64,000 nt of DNA, taken from positions 2,728,001 to 2,792,000 of the forward strand of contig NZ_CP126604.1 of assembly GCF_008364625.2 (NCBI RefSeq), read 5' to 3'. Every line of letters begins with the position of its first letter. Positions within the stretch are counted from its first letter, which is position 1. Origin of the DNA: Enterobacter dykesii. Lineage in GTDB: Bacteria; Pseudomonadota; Gammaproteobacteria; Enterobacterales; Enterobacteriaceae. Both the position numbers and the translations under genes were made by a program. This document shows positions 33,887-43,820 of this stretch, in pieces. Under the pieces are notes generated by a model. It did no database searches. It saw only the letters and a list, made by a program, of their open reading frames with translations, and was not told the DNA's origin.

Positions 33887-34749
33887 GCTTTTTCCTTACT
33901 CAGCGCATACACCGTTTGCCCACGCAGGCTAAACTCACGCGCGAGGTTGCTGAAGTTTTCCGAGTGCCCGGCAAACAGTAAACCGTCAGGCTTGAGCAAC
34001 GGAACAAACCGACGCAGAATGTCCTGTTGCGTCGTTTTATCAAAATAGATCATGACGTTACGGCAAAAAATGGCGTCGAACGGCCCCGGCACGTTGTACT
34101 GCTTATCCAGCAGGTTAACGGGCGCGAATTCGACGCAGTTCGCCAGCTCCTGGCGTACGCGCACCAGGCCTTCATGCGGGCCCGTCCCGCGCATGAAATA
34201 ACGCTGGAGCTGCTGCGGCGACAGCGTTTTCAGTTCATCCTGGCGATAAACGCCGTTACGCGCCTTCTCCAGCACCTCGGTATCGATATCGCTGGCGTAG
34301 ACCTTCCAGCGTCCGGGTGCCATTCCCAGCGTGTCGGCAAGAGTGATCGCCAGCGAGTACGGCTCTTCACCCGTCGAGGCGGCAGCGCTCCATACGCGAT
34401 ACTCCCCGGTGCGACGGCGGGCGTGCTCGGCCAGAACCGGGAAGTGGTGAGCTTCACGGAAAAACGCCGTCAGGTTGGTGGTTAACGAGTTAATAAAAGC
34501 CTGCCACTCTGCGCTGTTCTGGTTCGCCTCGAGCATGCTCAGATAGCGGCCAAAATCATCCAGCCCCAGCGTACGCAAGCGCCGCACCAGACGGTTGTAG
34601 ACCATGTCCCGCTTATGATCCGCAAGCACGATCCCCGCACGCTGGTAGATTAACTGACATATCCGACGAAAATGCGCGTCGGACAGCGCGAGGCGCTGTG
34701 TCATCTGCAACAATAATGACGTTTGCCCAGGGGGCATTGGTGATGTCAT
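33883..34749 (-). CDS. cheR: Chemoreceptor methyltransferase CheR
   Basis: 288 aa (E. coli 286). It methylates receptor glutamates using SAM. The N-terminal helical domain ([21 protein letters not shown]) and the SAM site ([21 protein letters not shown] near 120) are present, as is [14 protein letters not shown] near 220. CheR docks on the NWETF tail of the major receptors; the Tar gene two genes upstream carries that tail. Confidence 0.97.
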
Positions 34750-34768
34750 AGCGCCTTCTTAATTACAT

Positions 34769-36370
34769 TCAGGATACAACTGGCACGGCCTGCGACCGCC
34801 CGACTTCTGTTACTGCTTCAACGTGCTCTTTCACATTAAACACCGCGACCAGTCCGGTCAGACGATCCGCCTGGCTGGCCAGCTGATCGGTTGCCGCTGC
34901 CGCTTCCTCAACTAACGAGGCGTTCTGTTGCGTCACCTTATCCATCTGGCTGACGGCCAGGGCAACCTGCTCAATCCCGCGACGCTGTTCGTCCGACGCC
35001 GAGGCGATCTCGCCCATGATGTCGTTGACCCGCGTCACGGAGGTGACGATCTCGTGCATGGTTTTCGCCGCCGTATCCACAAGGGTTGAGCCCTGCTGAA
35101 CGCGCGAGACCGACTCTTCGATCAGCACCTTAATCTCTTTCGCCGCGTTGGCGCTGCGGCTCGCCAGGTTACGCACTTCCCCCGCCACCACCGCAAATCC
35201 GCGCCCTTGCTCACCGGCGCGCGCCGCTTCCACGGCGGCATTCAGCGCCAGAATGTTGGTCTGGAACGCGATACCGTCAATCACGCTGATGATGTCACCA
35301 ATTTTCTGCGAGCTGGTGGCAATCTCCTGCATGGTGCTGGCGACATGGGACGCCTGGTCCCCGCCTTTCTTTGCCGTCATCGCCGCCTGTTTTGACAGGT
35401 CAGACGCCTGACGCGCGTTATCGGCGTTCTGACCTACCGTCGCGGTCAGTTGCTCCATGCTGGCCGCCGTCTGCGCCAGCGAGGCCGCCTGCTGCTCGGT
35501 GCGGGACGAGAGATCGTTGTTACCCGCTGCAATCTCAGAGATCCCGGTGTGCATGGCATAACTGCCCTGCCGCACGTCGCTCACCGTTTCCCGCAGCGAT
35601 CCCTGCATCGCCTTCAGGCTGGCAAAGATCGCCGAAATTTCGTTCTTGCCGAACACCCCCACCGGACGCGCCAGGTCCCCTTTCGCAATACTGTCGAAGT
35701 GGCTGCTGATAATGGCCAGCGGCTGCACAATCATTCTGCGCGACCAGAGCAGCGCGGCACCGGTCAGCAACCCTGCCACAATCACCACCACGGCAAAGAT
35801 GACGCCCGACATGTGATAACTTTGGCGGCTCTGGTCACCGGCACGTTGAACAGACTGGTTAATATCCTGCTGCCATGCGTTAAAGCTGCCGTCAAACGCC
35901 GCCTGCGAGGCCTGAACCGGTGCGGTCATAAAGTCCGAAAGCTGGTTGTTCTCAAGCCACGTCGCCTGGTGGTCCAGATTGCTGTACCACTGCTCAAAGT
36001 TCGTCTTCATGGCGGTCTTCAGCGCCTTCTCTTTCTCGCTGTCGGCGGCCTGCGCCGTAAAGGCTTTAAACTGTGCGTCAGCCTGTTTCAGGCTGTCGCG
36101 CGCGTTGGCCATCAGCGCTTTAATGTCATCCGGCGGATAACTCAGCGCGGTTAAGGTTCCCGCCTTGTTCAGCGCAGTGCTTGCCTGCAACAGCACGGCA
36201 CGCGTTTGTGCCAGTGCGGAGCGCTGCTGATTACTCGCCTCAACTTCCTGCAAATTCTGATAGCCATCGCGAAACGCCCAAAAAGACAACCCGTTACTGC
36301 CAACCTGCAACACACCGCAAAGGATCAGAATCAAAAACAGTGTGGTCGAGATACGAATACGATTTAACAT
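34769..36370 (-). CDS. tap: Methyl-accepting chemotaxis protein Tap (dipeptide receptor)
   Basis: 533 aa from the ATG at 36370, the length of E. coli Tap. TM1 ([22 protein letters not shown]), a periplasmic four-helix sensor (about 35-190), TM2 ([20 protein letters not shown]), HAMP, methylation helices and the invariant hairpin tip ([20 protein letters not shown]). The C-terminus QAVPVVS matches E. coli Tap and lacks NWETF, which marks it as a minor receptor. In E. coli Tap responds to dipeptides via the dipeptide-binding protein. The sensor helices differ from Tar, so ligand is by orthology. Confidence 0.92.
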   Translation of the reverse strand: MLNRIRISTTLFLILILCGVLQVGSNGLSFWAFRDGYQNLQEVEASNQQRSALAQTRAVLLQASTALNKAGTLTALSYPPDDIKALMANARDSLKQADAQFKAFTAQAADSEKEKALKTAMKTNFEQWYSNLDHQATWLENNQLSDFMTAPVQASQAAFDGSFNAWQQDINQSVQRAGDQSRQSYHMSGVIFAVVVIVAGLLTGAALLWSRRMIVQPLAIISSHFDSIAKGDLARPVGVFGKNEISAIFASLKAMQGSLRETVSDVRQGSYAMHTGISEIAAGNNDLSSRTEQQAASLAQTAASMEQLTATVGQNADNARQASDLSKQAAMTAKKGGDQASHVASTMQEIATSSQKIGDIISVIDGIAFQTNILALNAAVEAARAGEQGRGFAVVAGEVRNLASRSANAAKEIKVLIEESVSRVQQGSTLVDTAAKTMHEIVTSVTRVNDIMGEIASASDEQRRGIEQVALAVSQMDKVTQQNASLVEEAAAATDQLASQADRLTGLVAVFNVKEHVEAVTEVGRSQAVPVVS

Positions 36371-36414
36371 CCACGCTCCCATCAAGCGGCAAGCAGCCGC
36401 GGTTTAATTGTCAG

Positions 36415-38082
36415 TCAAAATGTTTCCCAGTTTTCATCTTGTCCGGTCGTCGCGGTACGCGTACGGAGTGCAGCCTGTTCAGCGGCTGGCGCGCGATACG
36501 TCGCCTGCGGGGTGACCGTGTTTCCAGCGAGTGAAGCGAGACGAAACGCCGAGACGGCCATCTTGAGACGGCTCGCCTGGTCTTCCAGGGCAGCGGCCGC
36601 CGCAGCGGACTCCTGCACCAGCGCGGCGTTTTGCTGTGTCACGCGATCCATTTCCGATACCGCCAGGGCAACCTGGTCGATACCACGACTCTGCTCATCG
36701 GACGCAGAGGCGATTTCACCCATGATGTCCGTCACGCGGGTGACGGCATTCACGATGTCATTCATGGTCTCCCCTGCGCTTTCCACCAGCACGGAGCCGG
36801 TATCCACGCGGGAGACGGAATCTTCAATCAGGGACTTGATCTCTTTTGCCGCGTTGGCGCTGCGGCTGGCCAGGTTGCGTACTTCCCCGGCCACCACGGC
36901 AAACCCGCGCCCCTGTTCGCCCGCGCGCGCCGCTTCCACGGCGGCGTTTAGCGCCAGAATGTTGGTCTGGAAGGCAATGCCGTCAATGACGCTGATGATG
37001 TCGGCGATTTTCTTCGAGCTGTCGGCGATTTCGTGCATGGTTTTCACCACGCCATCCACCACGCGGCCGCCGCGCTGCGCCGTCTCGGAGGCGCTTTCCG
37101 CCAGCTGAGACGCCTGGCGGGCGTTATCGGCGTTCTGCTTCACGGTCGCGGTGAGCTGCTCCATGCTGGCGGCCGTCTCTTCCAGGGCGGAAGCCTGCTG
37201 CTCGGTGCGGGATGAGAGATCGTTATTCCCCATCGCAATTTCGCTGGTGCCGGTGTAGATAGCCTCCGACCCGTTGCGCACGTTGGCGACGGTTTCGATT
37301 AACGAACGCTGCATATGGTCAACGCTGTTTGCCAGCTCGGTGATCTCATTGCGCCCGGAAACGGTCAGCGTTTTGGTCAGGTCACCGCCGGCAATTTCGC
37401 GAATGTGGGCAATGACGCGGCCGAGAGGGTTCAGCAGGATATGGCGAATGCCGTACCAGACCGCAACCAGCACAATAACCAGCGCCAGCGCCAGCACCGC
37501 CATCTGCCATTTCGCAAAGCGGTAGTCATTCTGGCTTGCAGTAAAGGCCGAGTGATAGAGATCGCCACTGGCCTTCGCGTATTCCCCCAACGCTACGCCG
37601 AGCGCGTTTTGCATCCCCTGCGTCGGCTGCGCGAAATAGGCGTCCATATTGCCGCTCTCCAGGAACTGAATCAGCTCTGCCAGACCGGCATGGTAAGCGT
37701 TGTATTTTTCGTCAATGTTCTGGCTCACCTGCTCCATCGCAGGCTGTGGGGTAATCTTTTTAAAGGCGTCGTAATGTTTAGCGGCGTCAGCGAGGGTGGC
37801 ACGGGCATTTTTCAACAGATCGGTTTTGGCGCTGCTCTGCTGATTGTTGGGGTCCATCATCATGCGCGCGGACGAGCGGCTAAGGTTGATACGCGTTTGC
37901 AGCATCAGATCCCACGTCGACGTGAGTTCACTCTGCTGCAGGCGGAGATCGTTCGAGGCCGCGAAGCTATCCTGGTTCTGTTTTAATGACGAGAAAAAAA
38001 GCCCGCCGGAGATGAGCTGAAGAAGTGCGAAAATGACCAGCACCATCATGAGCATTGTGACAACGCGGATACGGTTCAACAT
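36415..38082 (-). CDS. tar: Methyl-accepting chemotaxis protein Tar (aspartate receptor)
   Basis: 555 aa from the ATG at 38082 (AGAAGG six bases upstream). The aspartate-binding residues known from Tar are kept: R64, R69 and R73 in [17 protein letters not shown], and the Thr in [12 protein letters not shown]1, TM2, HAMP, methylation helices and the signalling tip are present, and it ends ENWETF, the CheR/CheB docking pentapeptide. It is the first gene of tar-tap-cheRBYZ under a sigma-28 promoter at 38114-38140. In E. coli cheW precedes it; here a Csu-type fimbrial operon does. Confidence 0.96.
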   Translation of the reverse strand: MLNRIRVVTMLMMVLVIFALLQLISGGLFFSSLKQNQDSFAASNDLRLQQSELTSTWDLMLQTRINLSRSSARMMMDPNNQQSSAKTDLLKNARATLADAAKHYDAFKKITPQPAMEQVSQNIDEKYNAYHAGLAELIQFLESGNMDAYFAQPTQGMQNALGVALGEYAKASGDLYHSAFTASQNDYRFAKWQMAVLALALVIVLVAVWYGIRHILLNPLGRVIAHIREIAGGDLTKTLTVSGRNEITELANSVDHMQRSLIETVANVRNGSEAIYTGTSEIAMGNNDLSSRTEQQASALEETAASMEQLTATVKQNADNARQASQLAESASETAQRGGRVVDGVVKTMHEIADSSKKIADIISVIDGIAFQTNILALNAAVEAARAGEQGRGFAVVAGEVRNLASRSANAAKEIKSLIEDSVSRVDTGSVLVESAGETMNDIVNAVTRVTDIMGEIASASDEQSRGIDQVALAVSEMDRVTQQNAALVQESAAAAAALEDQASRLKMAVSAFRLASLAGNTVTPQATYRAPAAEQAALRTRTATTGQDENWETF

Positions 38083-38113
38083 ACAACACCTTCTCATAGA
38101 TTTATTAACGGTG

Positions 38114-38140
38114 TTATCGGCACAGCCCAGAGGAACTTTA
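38114..38140 (-). promoter_or_regulatory. Sigma-28 (FliA) promoter of tar-tap-cheRBYZ
   Basis: On the minus strand TAAAGTTC, 11 bases, GCCGATAA. This matches the sigma-28 consensus TAAAGTTT-N11-GCCGATAA at 15 of 16 positions. It ends 31 bases before the tar ATG and begins 26 bases after the end of csuE. Confidence 0.93.
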
Positions 38141-38166
38141 CATTTGCGAAAGGGAAAAGCGCGGGG

Positions 38167-39129
38167 TTAAAACGCCACGTCGACAATCAGCGTGTCGGTG
38201 TAGGTTCCGGCGGGCGGCGTGGCCTGATTGGTCAGGACCTTCGCGGTGTAGTTGTAGGTGCGCAGTAAACCGTCGGTACTGACCTGGGACGATACCGCGC
38301 TGGACCAGCGCTCGCTGCCGCTGCCGCCCCAGCGGTTACCGGTGGCTTCCTTATAGATGTCGTAGCTCATGGCGTTGCTGCCGCTCACCATCCGCCGCAC
38401 GTTGTTCAGCGCGTTGGCACCGTTATTAATGCCGATGGTATACGAACTTCCTTTGGTACAGGTGACGGCAATCGCCTGTGAAACGGTGGGGAAACTTTGC
38501 ACCAGCGGCGCGCTGTTGAAGCTCACATCTGGCGTGGTCATGGCGCTGCAGTCGTTGGTGACGGTCATATCCAGAAGGATGGTGGTTGTCGCGGTTCCCG
38601 TCTGGTTGATTGAGCAAAGGCCGAGCGCGCCCACGGAGCAGACGCTGTAGTTAATGCTGAAGGTTAACTGCACCTGATATGGCCCGGCAGTGACGTTTTG
38701 CCCGGCGACGGTGCGGAAATAGAGCGGAATGTTGTACTGCTTTGACCCCAGCAACCCCAGCAGGGTACTCCCGCTCCAGGTATACGATTTACTTATCTGT
38801 ACCTCGCTGCTGCTCGCGCATCCCGATAACCCGCACAGCCGGGTGGGGATCACGTCGGTGATGGCCGCGTTATCCGTGCGTTTCATCGTGGCCCGGCTGC
38901 TGCCCGAAACCGATGCCGCAGTGTAGGTCAGCGTTACCGAGTCGCTGGTCAGCAGATTCAGTACGGCATCGCAGGCCACCACCAGCGTTCCGGTGGTTTG
39001 AACTTCCCCGCTTCCGCCGAGCGCGAATGAGGTGACGCTGCCAAACGACGCATTAACCGTACTGACGGTACACGCCGCCCAGCCGCCGCCGGAGAACAGC
39101 AGCAGGATCAACAGCAGCAGGCGCGTCAT
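38167..39129 (-). CDS. csuE: Csu-type fimbrial tip protein (two spore-coat-U domains)
   Basis: 320 aa from the ATG at 39129, which overlaps the usher stop by four bases; in-frame codons further up lie inside the usher gene. Signal peptide RLLLLILLLFSGGGWAA, then two copies of the spore coat protein U (SCPU) fold: CTVSTVNASFGSV... (about 18-165) and NDCSAMTTPDVSFNSAPL... (about 190-320, ending AGTYTDTLIVDVAF). This is the CsuE layout of archaic chaperone-usher pili, where the tip subunit mediates adhesion to plastics. It is the last gene of the operon; tar follows on the same strand. Confidence 0.87.
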   Translation of the reverse strand: MTRLLLLILLLFSGGGWAACTVSTVNASFGSVTSFALGGSGEVQTTGTLVVACDAVLNLLTSDSVTLTYTAASVSGSSRATMKRTDNAAITDVIPTRLCGLSGCASSSEVQISKSYTWSGSTLLGLLGSKQYNIPLYFRTVAGQNVTAGPYQVQLTFSINYSVCSVGALGLCSINQTGTATTTILLDMTVTNDCSAMTTPDVSFNSAPLVQSFPTVSQAIAVTCTKGSSYTIGINNGANALNNVRRMVSGSNAMSYDIYKEATGNRWGGSGSERWSSAVSSQVSTDGLLRTYNYTAKVLTNQATPPAGTYTDTLIVDVAF

Positions 39130-41510
39130 GGCTCCCCCCGACAAACCAGCGGCCCGTAGGTTTTCAGCTTGTGCTCCGGATTGGCCCCCACGGTCAGGGT
39201 AGTCTTGCAGCGCCTCCCGTCAGGTGCGATCACCTCCAGCGGGTTCACGTCGCTGAGATTTTCCAGCCAGGCGATGCCGTCATACCCCACCACCGCATTG
39301 CTGCGCGAGGCGCGTCGAACCTGGCTTCCCACCGGCAACGCCTTCCCGTTCGTATCATGCAGAATGACGCTTGCCACCCGCTCCTGCTCCATCGGGAAAT
39401 CGACCAGATAGCCGCTGTGACGGCGGATTGCGATCCGGCGCTCGGTCTCTTTCAGACGGGTATCCGCCGGCAGATTCAGGGTATCAATCCGGTAGCTGGC
39501 CGGGTAATACGCCGACACCCCGCTCACCAGCAGGTAGCCGTTATTATTGGTTTTACCGACGGGCTGGTTCTCATAGCTGACGGGCACGTCCGGGTGGCCG
39601 TCGGTGCTGATGACCACAAACGCATCGTTAATCTTATTCGCCGCGAACAGCTCGCCGTCCATAAGCACAATGGCGCCCATCGCCTCGCCCCACCAGGTCA
39701 TGGTATCCCTTTCGCCATAGCCGCCGCCCTGCAGCTCAATGTTGTTATTGCGCCAGCCCAGCGTACCCTGTTGATAATCACTGGATCTTGACTGGTTGGC
39801 CCAGGCCATGTTCCAGCTGAACCCACCGTCAGAAGGCATGGAGTGGTTATAGTTAATGCGCTGGGTACTGCCGGCATTCGGGGTATTTTCAACGGTGACG
39901 GCAGCGCTGTCGCGAGCCCCCAGCGGCACCTGCAGCGACAGCGCGACCGTCCAGTCTCCCCGCTGCCGATCCCGGCTGCCGGCCAGGTAAATGCTGCTCG
40001 CCCCCCACAGGTTGCGGCTCCAGGAGAGATTGAGCAGCTCGGTTTTTTGGCTGTCAAAACTCTCCACGCCGATCCAGGCCGCACCGATGTTGCCGTACCG
40101 TCCCAGATTGAAGGTCAGAGAATACTGGTCCGTGTTACGACTAAAGCTGGCGATGGGCTTATCGTTTTCGTCATACACCGTCGGCTGGTCGTAGAGGGCC
40201 AGATTGCCAAAGCCGCGATCGCGACGGGTGTGCTGGGTGGCGACGCTAAACTCGCTGGTACTGTACTGGTAACCCCAGTTGATTTGCCCGCCCGCATCAC
40301 CGCGCATGCGGCTCTGCGAGTAAGCGGTATTCACCACGCCAAACTGGCCGAGTTTTATCACCGTCCCCGCGCCGCCCAGCGCCAGCTCCTGCGCCGCTTC
40401 CGCGTGGCCCTCCAGCGTAAGCCAGTCCGTCACCCCGTAGCGATACGAGCCGCTGCCTGCCGCCGAGCCGTAGTCAAAATTCTTGATACCGTAATTACGC
40501 CGCAGGCTGCCGAGCGTCACGGCACCATCGCTCAGCCCTTGTTTAAGCAGGTCGCTGGTGACGTAAAACGGGAGCGTGGTGCTCACCTGGCGCCCCAGCG
40601 CATCCGTTGTGACCAGTACCGCATCCCCGGCGCCGTTGATATAGGGCAGATTAGTCAGGGTGAAGGGGCCAGGCTGAAGCTGCGTTGAGCCGGAGCGATA
40701 GCCGTTGATAAAAAGATCGACCGAGGTGGGTACCGCGGCTTCCCCTGCGAACTCGGGCAGCGGCCATGTCACCAGGTCAGGACGCAGGGAGAAATCCCGC
40801 CCGACGCTTATCCCCCCCATCCGCACGCTGGAGCTCCAGCTCAGCGCATCGCTGATCACGTCCCCGGCGCTCCAGCTCATCGCGTCATCTTCGTTGGTGA
40901 ACAGCAGGGTCGTGTCATAGCGGACATACCCTTCCTGCTGTCCGTCGTTACCGGTGAAATTTTCCCGCGCGTAACCGGTCGAGGAAAACGAGCCGTTTTC
41001 GTTGAAGTAGCGGAACTCATGCCAGATCGACGCCTGACCGCCGATATGTTCCGTGTGGTTGGTGTAGAGATCGTAATTCAGCAGCGCGCCGCGCCCGTAG
41101 TGCGGTTTGGCCTGCGCCGCTTGCGCGCTGAAAGGCGTCACGCGGGCCGTCACCCAGTCGCGGGGAACGGTCAGCAGCAGGCGCTGCGCGGCGCTGTCGT
41201 ACTCCACCCGAACCTGAGCAAGCGAGGAGAGATTTACCTCTCCGGTGGGAACATGCGCCGGGGGCAGCCCCGCGCGCAGCAAATCGGCGCTGGAGATAAA
41301 GAAAGCGCCTTTACGCTGCGTCACGGGCACGACCAGGCCGGTGTCGTAGTGATTGACCACGATGGCCAGCTGGAAAACCGCTTCATCATTTATCGCCTGC
41401 GCCTGGGGAGGCGGCGGTAAACTGTCGTCGCCGGGCCCGGCCAGAGTCGCGGAACTGACGCATAGCAGTAACATCATCGCCGGCTTCAGTTGACGGGCGT
41501 CGACTGCCAT
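39126..41510 (-). CDS. csuD: Csu-type outer-membrane usher
   Basis: 794 aa, the size of archaic ushers such as CsuD. The N-terminal domain (FQLAIVVNHYDTGLVVPVTQRKGAFFIS.ADLLRAGL), the pore segment with the usher motif (PTSVDLFINGYRSGSTQLQPGPFTLTNLPYINGAGDAVLV) and C-terminal domains (VDFPMEQERVASVILHDTNGKALPVGS) are seen. The ATG at 41510 has AGGGA seven bases upstream, although it lies 25 bases inside the chaperone gene. It exports SCPU-domain subunits. Confidence 0.9.
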   Translation of the reverse strand: MAVDARQLKPAMMLLLCVSSATLAGPGDDSLPPPPQAQAINDEAVFQLAIVVNHYDTGLVVPVTQRKGAFFISSADLLRAGLPPAHVPTGEVNLSSLAQVRVEYDSAAQRLLLTVPRDWVTARVTPFSAQAAQAKPHYGRGALLNYDLYTNHTEHIGGQASIWHEFRYFNENGSFSSTGYARENFTGNDGQQEGYVRYDTTLLFTNEDDAMSWSAGDVISDALSWSSSVRMGGISVGRDFSLRPDLVTWPLPEFAGEAAVPTSVDLFINGYRSGSTQLQPGPFTLTNLPYINGAGDAVLVTTDALGRQVSTTLPFYVTSDLLKQGLSDGAVTLGSLRRNYGIKNFDYGSAAGSGSYRYGVTDWLTLEGHAEAAQELALGGAGTVIKLGQFGVVNTAYSQSRMRGDAGGQINWGYQYSTSEFSVATQHTRRDRGFGNLALYDQPTVYDENDKPIASFSRNTDQYSLTFNLGRYGNIGAAWIGVESFDSQKTELLNLSWSRNLWGASSIYLAGSRDRQRGDWTVALSLQVPLGARDSAAVTVENTPNAGSTQRINYNHSMPSDGGFSWNMAWANQSRSSDYQQGTLGWRNNNIELQGGGYGERDTMTWWGEAMGAIVLMDGELFAANKINDAFVVISTDGHPDVPVSYENQPVGKTNNNGYLLVSGVSAYYPASYRIDTLNLPADTRLKETERRIAIRRHSGYLVDFPMEQERVASVILHDTNGKALPVGSQVRRASRSNAVVGYDGIAWLENLSDVNPLEVIAPDGRRCKTTLTVGANPEHKLKTYGPLVCRGEP

Positions 41511-42241
41511 TGTTCGTCCCTGGCATTAATCTGCGCGCTCATCCGCTCTGGCTGACGAACGCCAGCGGGTATAGGCCAGCTGCGGGTGCTGCCCGGCAGG
41601 ACGTAACCCAGCAATCCTTCCGCCACCGTACGTTTCTGACCTCCCTGCTCCAGCGCCACCTGGCTCAGCCTGACGTGGACATCCCCCCGATTTTTAACCT
41701 CCAGCGCAGGCTTATCCTCCGCCTGCGTCACCCGCCAGCTCAGGTTTTGGGTCTCCGCCAGCGCGTGATGCGCGCCCTCTTTGATGGTCGGGATCCCCTG
41801 CCCATATACGAACAGAGGGATGGAGTAACGCATCTGCAATTTCAGGCCGATGGCGGGTTCGGTTTTGGCATCTGGCTGGGGGATTTCATCGACGATAATG
41901 CGATAGGCCTGTTCGACCCCTGCGGGAACCGAAGCCTGTTTGATAAGCCGAATAAGCTGCTTGCTGCCTGTGCCAATCGTGACGATGGGCGGGCTGGCGA
42001 CCACGTCCTGCTGCGCGGTATAGCGCTCGTGTCCGTCCTCCTGCTTCCAGCGCACGATGCGAACCTGCATCGTCGTGGCGCTGTTTCCCTGGTTCTGGAT
42101 CCACAGTTCCGTGGCGTTGGCGTCTGCAGCAAGCCAGGGATCGATCGGCCAGAGCAGGATGGTGGCCGCCGCCTGCGCCTGGCCAGCACCCGCCATTCCC
42201 AACGCGCCCGCCAGACAAACCGGTCTGAAAAATGGCTTCAT
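41486..42241 (-). CDS. csuC: Csu-type periplasmic chaperone
   Basis: 251 aa from the ATG at 42241 (GGGAGA six bases upstream); GTG at 42247 is an alternative. Signal peptide PVCLAGALGMAGAGQAQAAA. The chaperone fold is shown by LWIQNQGNSATTMQVRIVRWKQEDG, the G1 region PPIVTIGTGSKQLIRLIK and the domain 2 entry KLQMRYSIPLFVYG. The WRVTQ...LEVKNRGDVHVRLSQV stretch is typical of the archaic (CsuC) branch. Confidence 0.88.
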   Translation of the reverse strand: MKPFFRPVCLAGALGMAGAGQAQAAATILLWPIDPWLAADANATELWIQNQGNSATTMQVRIVRWKQEDGHERYTAQQDVVASPPIVTIGTGSKQLIRLIKQASVPAGVEQAYRIIVDEIPQPDAKTEPAIGLKLQMRYSIPLFVYGQGIPTIKEGAHHALAETQNLSWRVTQAEDKPALEVKNRGDVHVRLSQVALEQGGQKRTVAEGLLGYVLPGSTRSWPIPAGVRQPERMSAQINARDEQWQSTPVN

Positions 42242-42257
42242 CAACACTCTCCCTTTA

Positions 42258-42806
42258 TTACCATGACAAGGTCACGGTGAGCTGATCGGAATAGGTTCCC
42301 GCCGGGCTAAACCCGGTCAGTAGCGCCACGCCAAAAAGCGGCAGCGCGATGTTATTGCTGTTGGTATAGGTCACCGCTATCGCCTGGTTGACGCCAATTT
42401 CGCTGTTCGCGGCCAGCGAGCTGCTGCTGTAGAGCCGGTATGGCACCATCTCGGCGCCGTTAGCACGCTTCATGCGGCGAACGGATGAATAATTTTGACC
42501 GCCATTAATGCTCATGCTCAGCGCCACGCCTGGCGTACAGGCAATAGACAACGCCCCGTTTGGCACAAAGCTGGTGCTCACCGGCGCGCTCTCGACGCCG
42601 TTATGGCTGCCAAAGTCCAGCGTACCGAGAAGCCCTCCGCTACCGGTGGCCACCGCGCATCCCGGGACAATCGTCGCGCTGACCTTAAACGACTGGGATG
42701 TCACCGCATCCGCCGTGGGCATCATGAGCAATCCGACGATCAGCGCGAAAAAAGGCTGCACGCGTCCCTCTGCGCGTTTGCGCAGACCTGTGAGAGATGC
42801 CTTCAT
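42258..42806 (-). CDS. Csu-type minor pilin (spore coat U domain)
   Basis: 182 aa. A single SCPU domain (SFKVSATIVPGCAVATGSG ... SPAGTYSDQLTVTLSW), preceded by a signal segment FFALIVGLLMMPTADA. From the ATG at 42806 the n-region before the signal core is unusually long (18 residues) and no good RBS is seen. A GTG at 42761 with AGAGGG just upstream would give a more normal signal peptide. It corresponds to CsuA or CsuB of the six-gene Acinetobacter operon; this operon has only two small subunits. Confidence 0.82.
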   Translation of the reverse strand: MKASLTGLRKRAEGRVQPFFALIVGLLMMPTADAVTSQSFKVSATIVPGCAVATGSGGLLGTLDFGSHNGVESAPVSTSFVPNGALSIACTPGVALSMSINGGQNYSSVRRMKRANGAEMVPYRLYSSSSLAANSEIGVNQAIAVTYTNSNNIALPLFGVALLTGFSPAGTYSDQLTVTLSW

Positions 42807-42818
42807 GGCGGTTCGGGA

Positions 42819-43391
42819 CTAGTAGGTGACGCTGACGTTAATCGTGTCTGTGTAGGTTCCCGGAACGACCGTCACGCTGTTACCGCCGCCGGTAATCCGT
42901 CCGTAGAGGGTGTAACTGTCCACCCCTCCGGCCGTAGACGCGATCGGCAGCGCGGCGTTATTGGCAATAACGGTATTAAACCCGCTGTCGCTGTACAGGC
43001 TGTAAGCCACGCCCTGTGCCGCGTTGGCCGTATTCACCAGATAGCGTTCAGGCGTGCCCGGCGAACCGACAACGGAGCCGGGCGCGGTGGAGTGGGTATT
43101 ACCGGTGATCGCGACCGTATAGCTGGCGGTCGTGCATTGAATGGTGAAGGTGTTTCCGCCGCTGGCGCCGCTCAGCTGCGTCGTAAGCGTGGAGAAGGTA
43201 GCCGGATGGGTACCGAAATCGAGCGTACCGAAGTTGATGCCACTTTGCGCGGGCGATCCGTTTATCAGACACCCGTTTGTCAGCGTCAGCGTCGCGCCTA
43301 TAGTGCCGCTGCTGGTGACGGCCAGCGCCTGATGGGCCATTGTCGCAGTCAGTAAGGTGCCTGCGCCGATCAAAAGAAGTTTTCTTTTCAT
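42819..43391 (-). CDS. csuA/B: Csu-type major pilin (spore coat U domain, CsuA/B-like)
   Basis: 190 aa with signal peptide RKLLLIGAGTLLTATMAHQALA. The SCPU domain starts TIGATLTLTNGCLINGSP (first Cys) with FTIQCTTA (second) and ends VVPGTYTDTINVSVTY. GGAGG lies seven bases before the ATG. It is the first gene of the five-gene operon csuA/B - minor pilin - csuC - csuD - csuE. Archaic pili of this kind form thin zig-zag filaments that promote biofilm on abiotic surfaces (family knowledge). Confidence 0.87.
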   Translation of the reverse strand: MKRKLLLIGAGTLLTATMAHQALAVTSSGTIGATLTLTNGCLINGSPAQSGINFGTLDFGTHPATFSTLTTQLSGASGGNTFTIQCTTASYTVAITGNTHSTAPGSVVGSPGTPERYLVNTANAAQGVAYSLYSDSGFNTVIANNAALPIASTAGGVDSYTLYGRITGGGNSVTVVPGTYTDTINVSVTY

Positions 43392-43820
43392 TTACCACCC
43401 TCCAGAAGACGTCTCCGTTCCCTTGCCACATTTTATTTTTGTCGTTCAAGATGTTAGCCCCGCTTAACGTTCCTCAGAGGGGGTTACTGAGAATTTAGTT
43501 TACGGATATCGCTTCGACCACCTGCCCCTTAACGCATAAGGCATATGTCTTATTGACTAAATTTCATTATAAATAACAGTAAGTTAAATAAATTCAGGCA
43601 GCGTTTTTTTTATATCAGGGGAGAATATATCCATTAAAGTGTGACGACGATCACAATATATCGTCGGCGTATTAACAACAAAATTAATAAAACTTAAAAA
43701 GGAGTTGTATCCCCCTACACTTTGCGTCAATTTATGTGCCGAATAATTTCCCGCATCGTAATAAAAAATTTATATGTATTGATGCGGGCTACATCTGAAG
43801 CGCATAGAGGGTCTTTTTTC
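43392..43820. other. AT-rich divergent promoter region, csu operon and symporter gene
   Basis: 429 bases between the start of the major Csu pilin and the GTG of the symporter. From about 43500 to 43800 it is much more AT-rich than either neighbour. It should hold both promoters. I see no clear -35/-10 pair, operator or hairpin strong enough to call. Confidence 0.6.
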
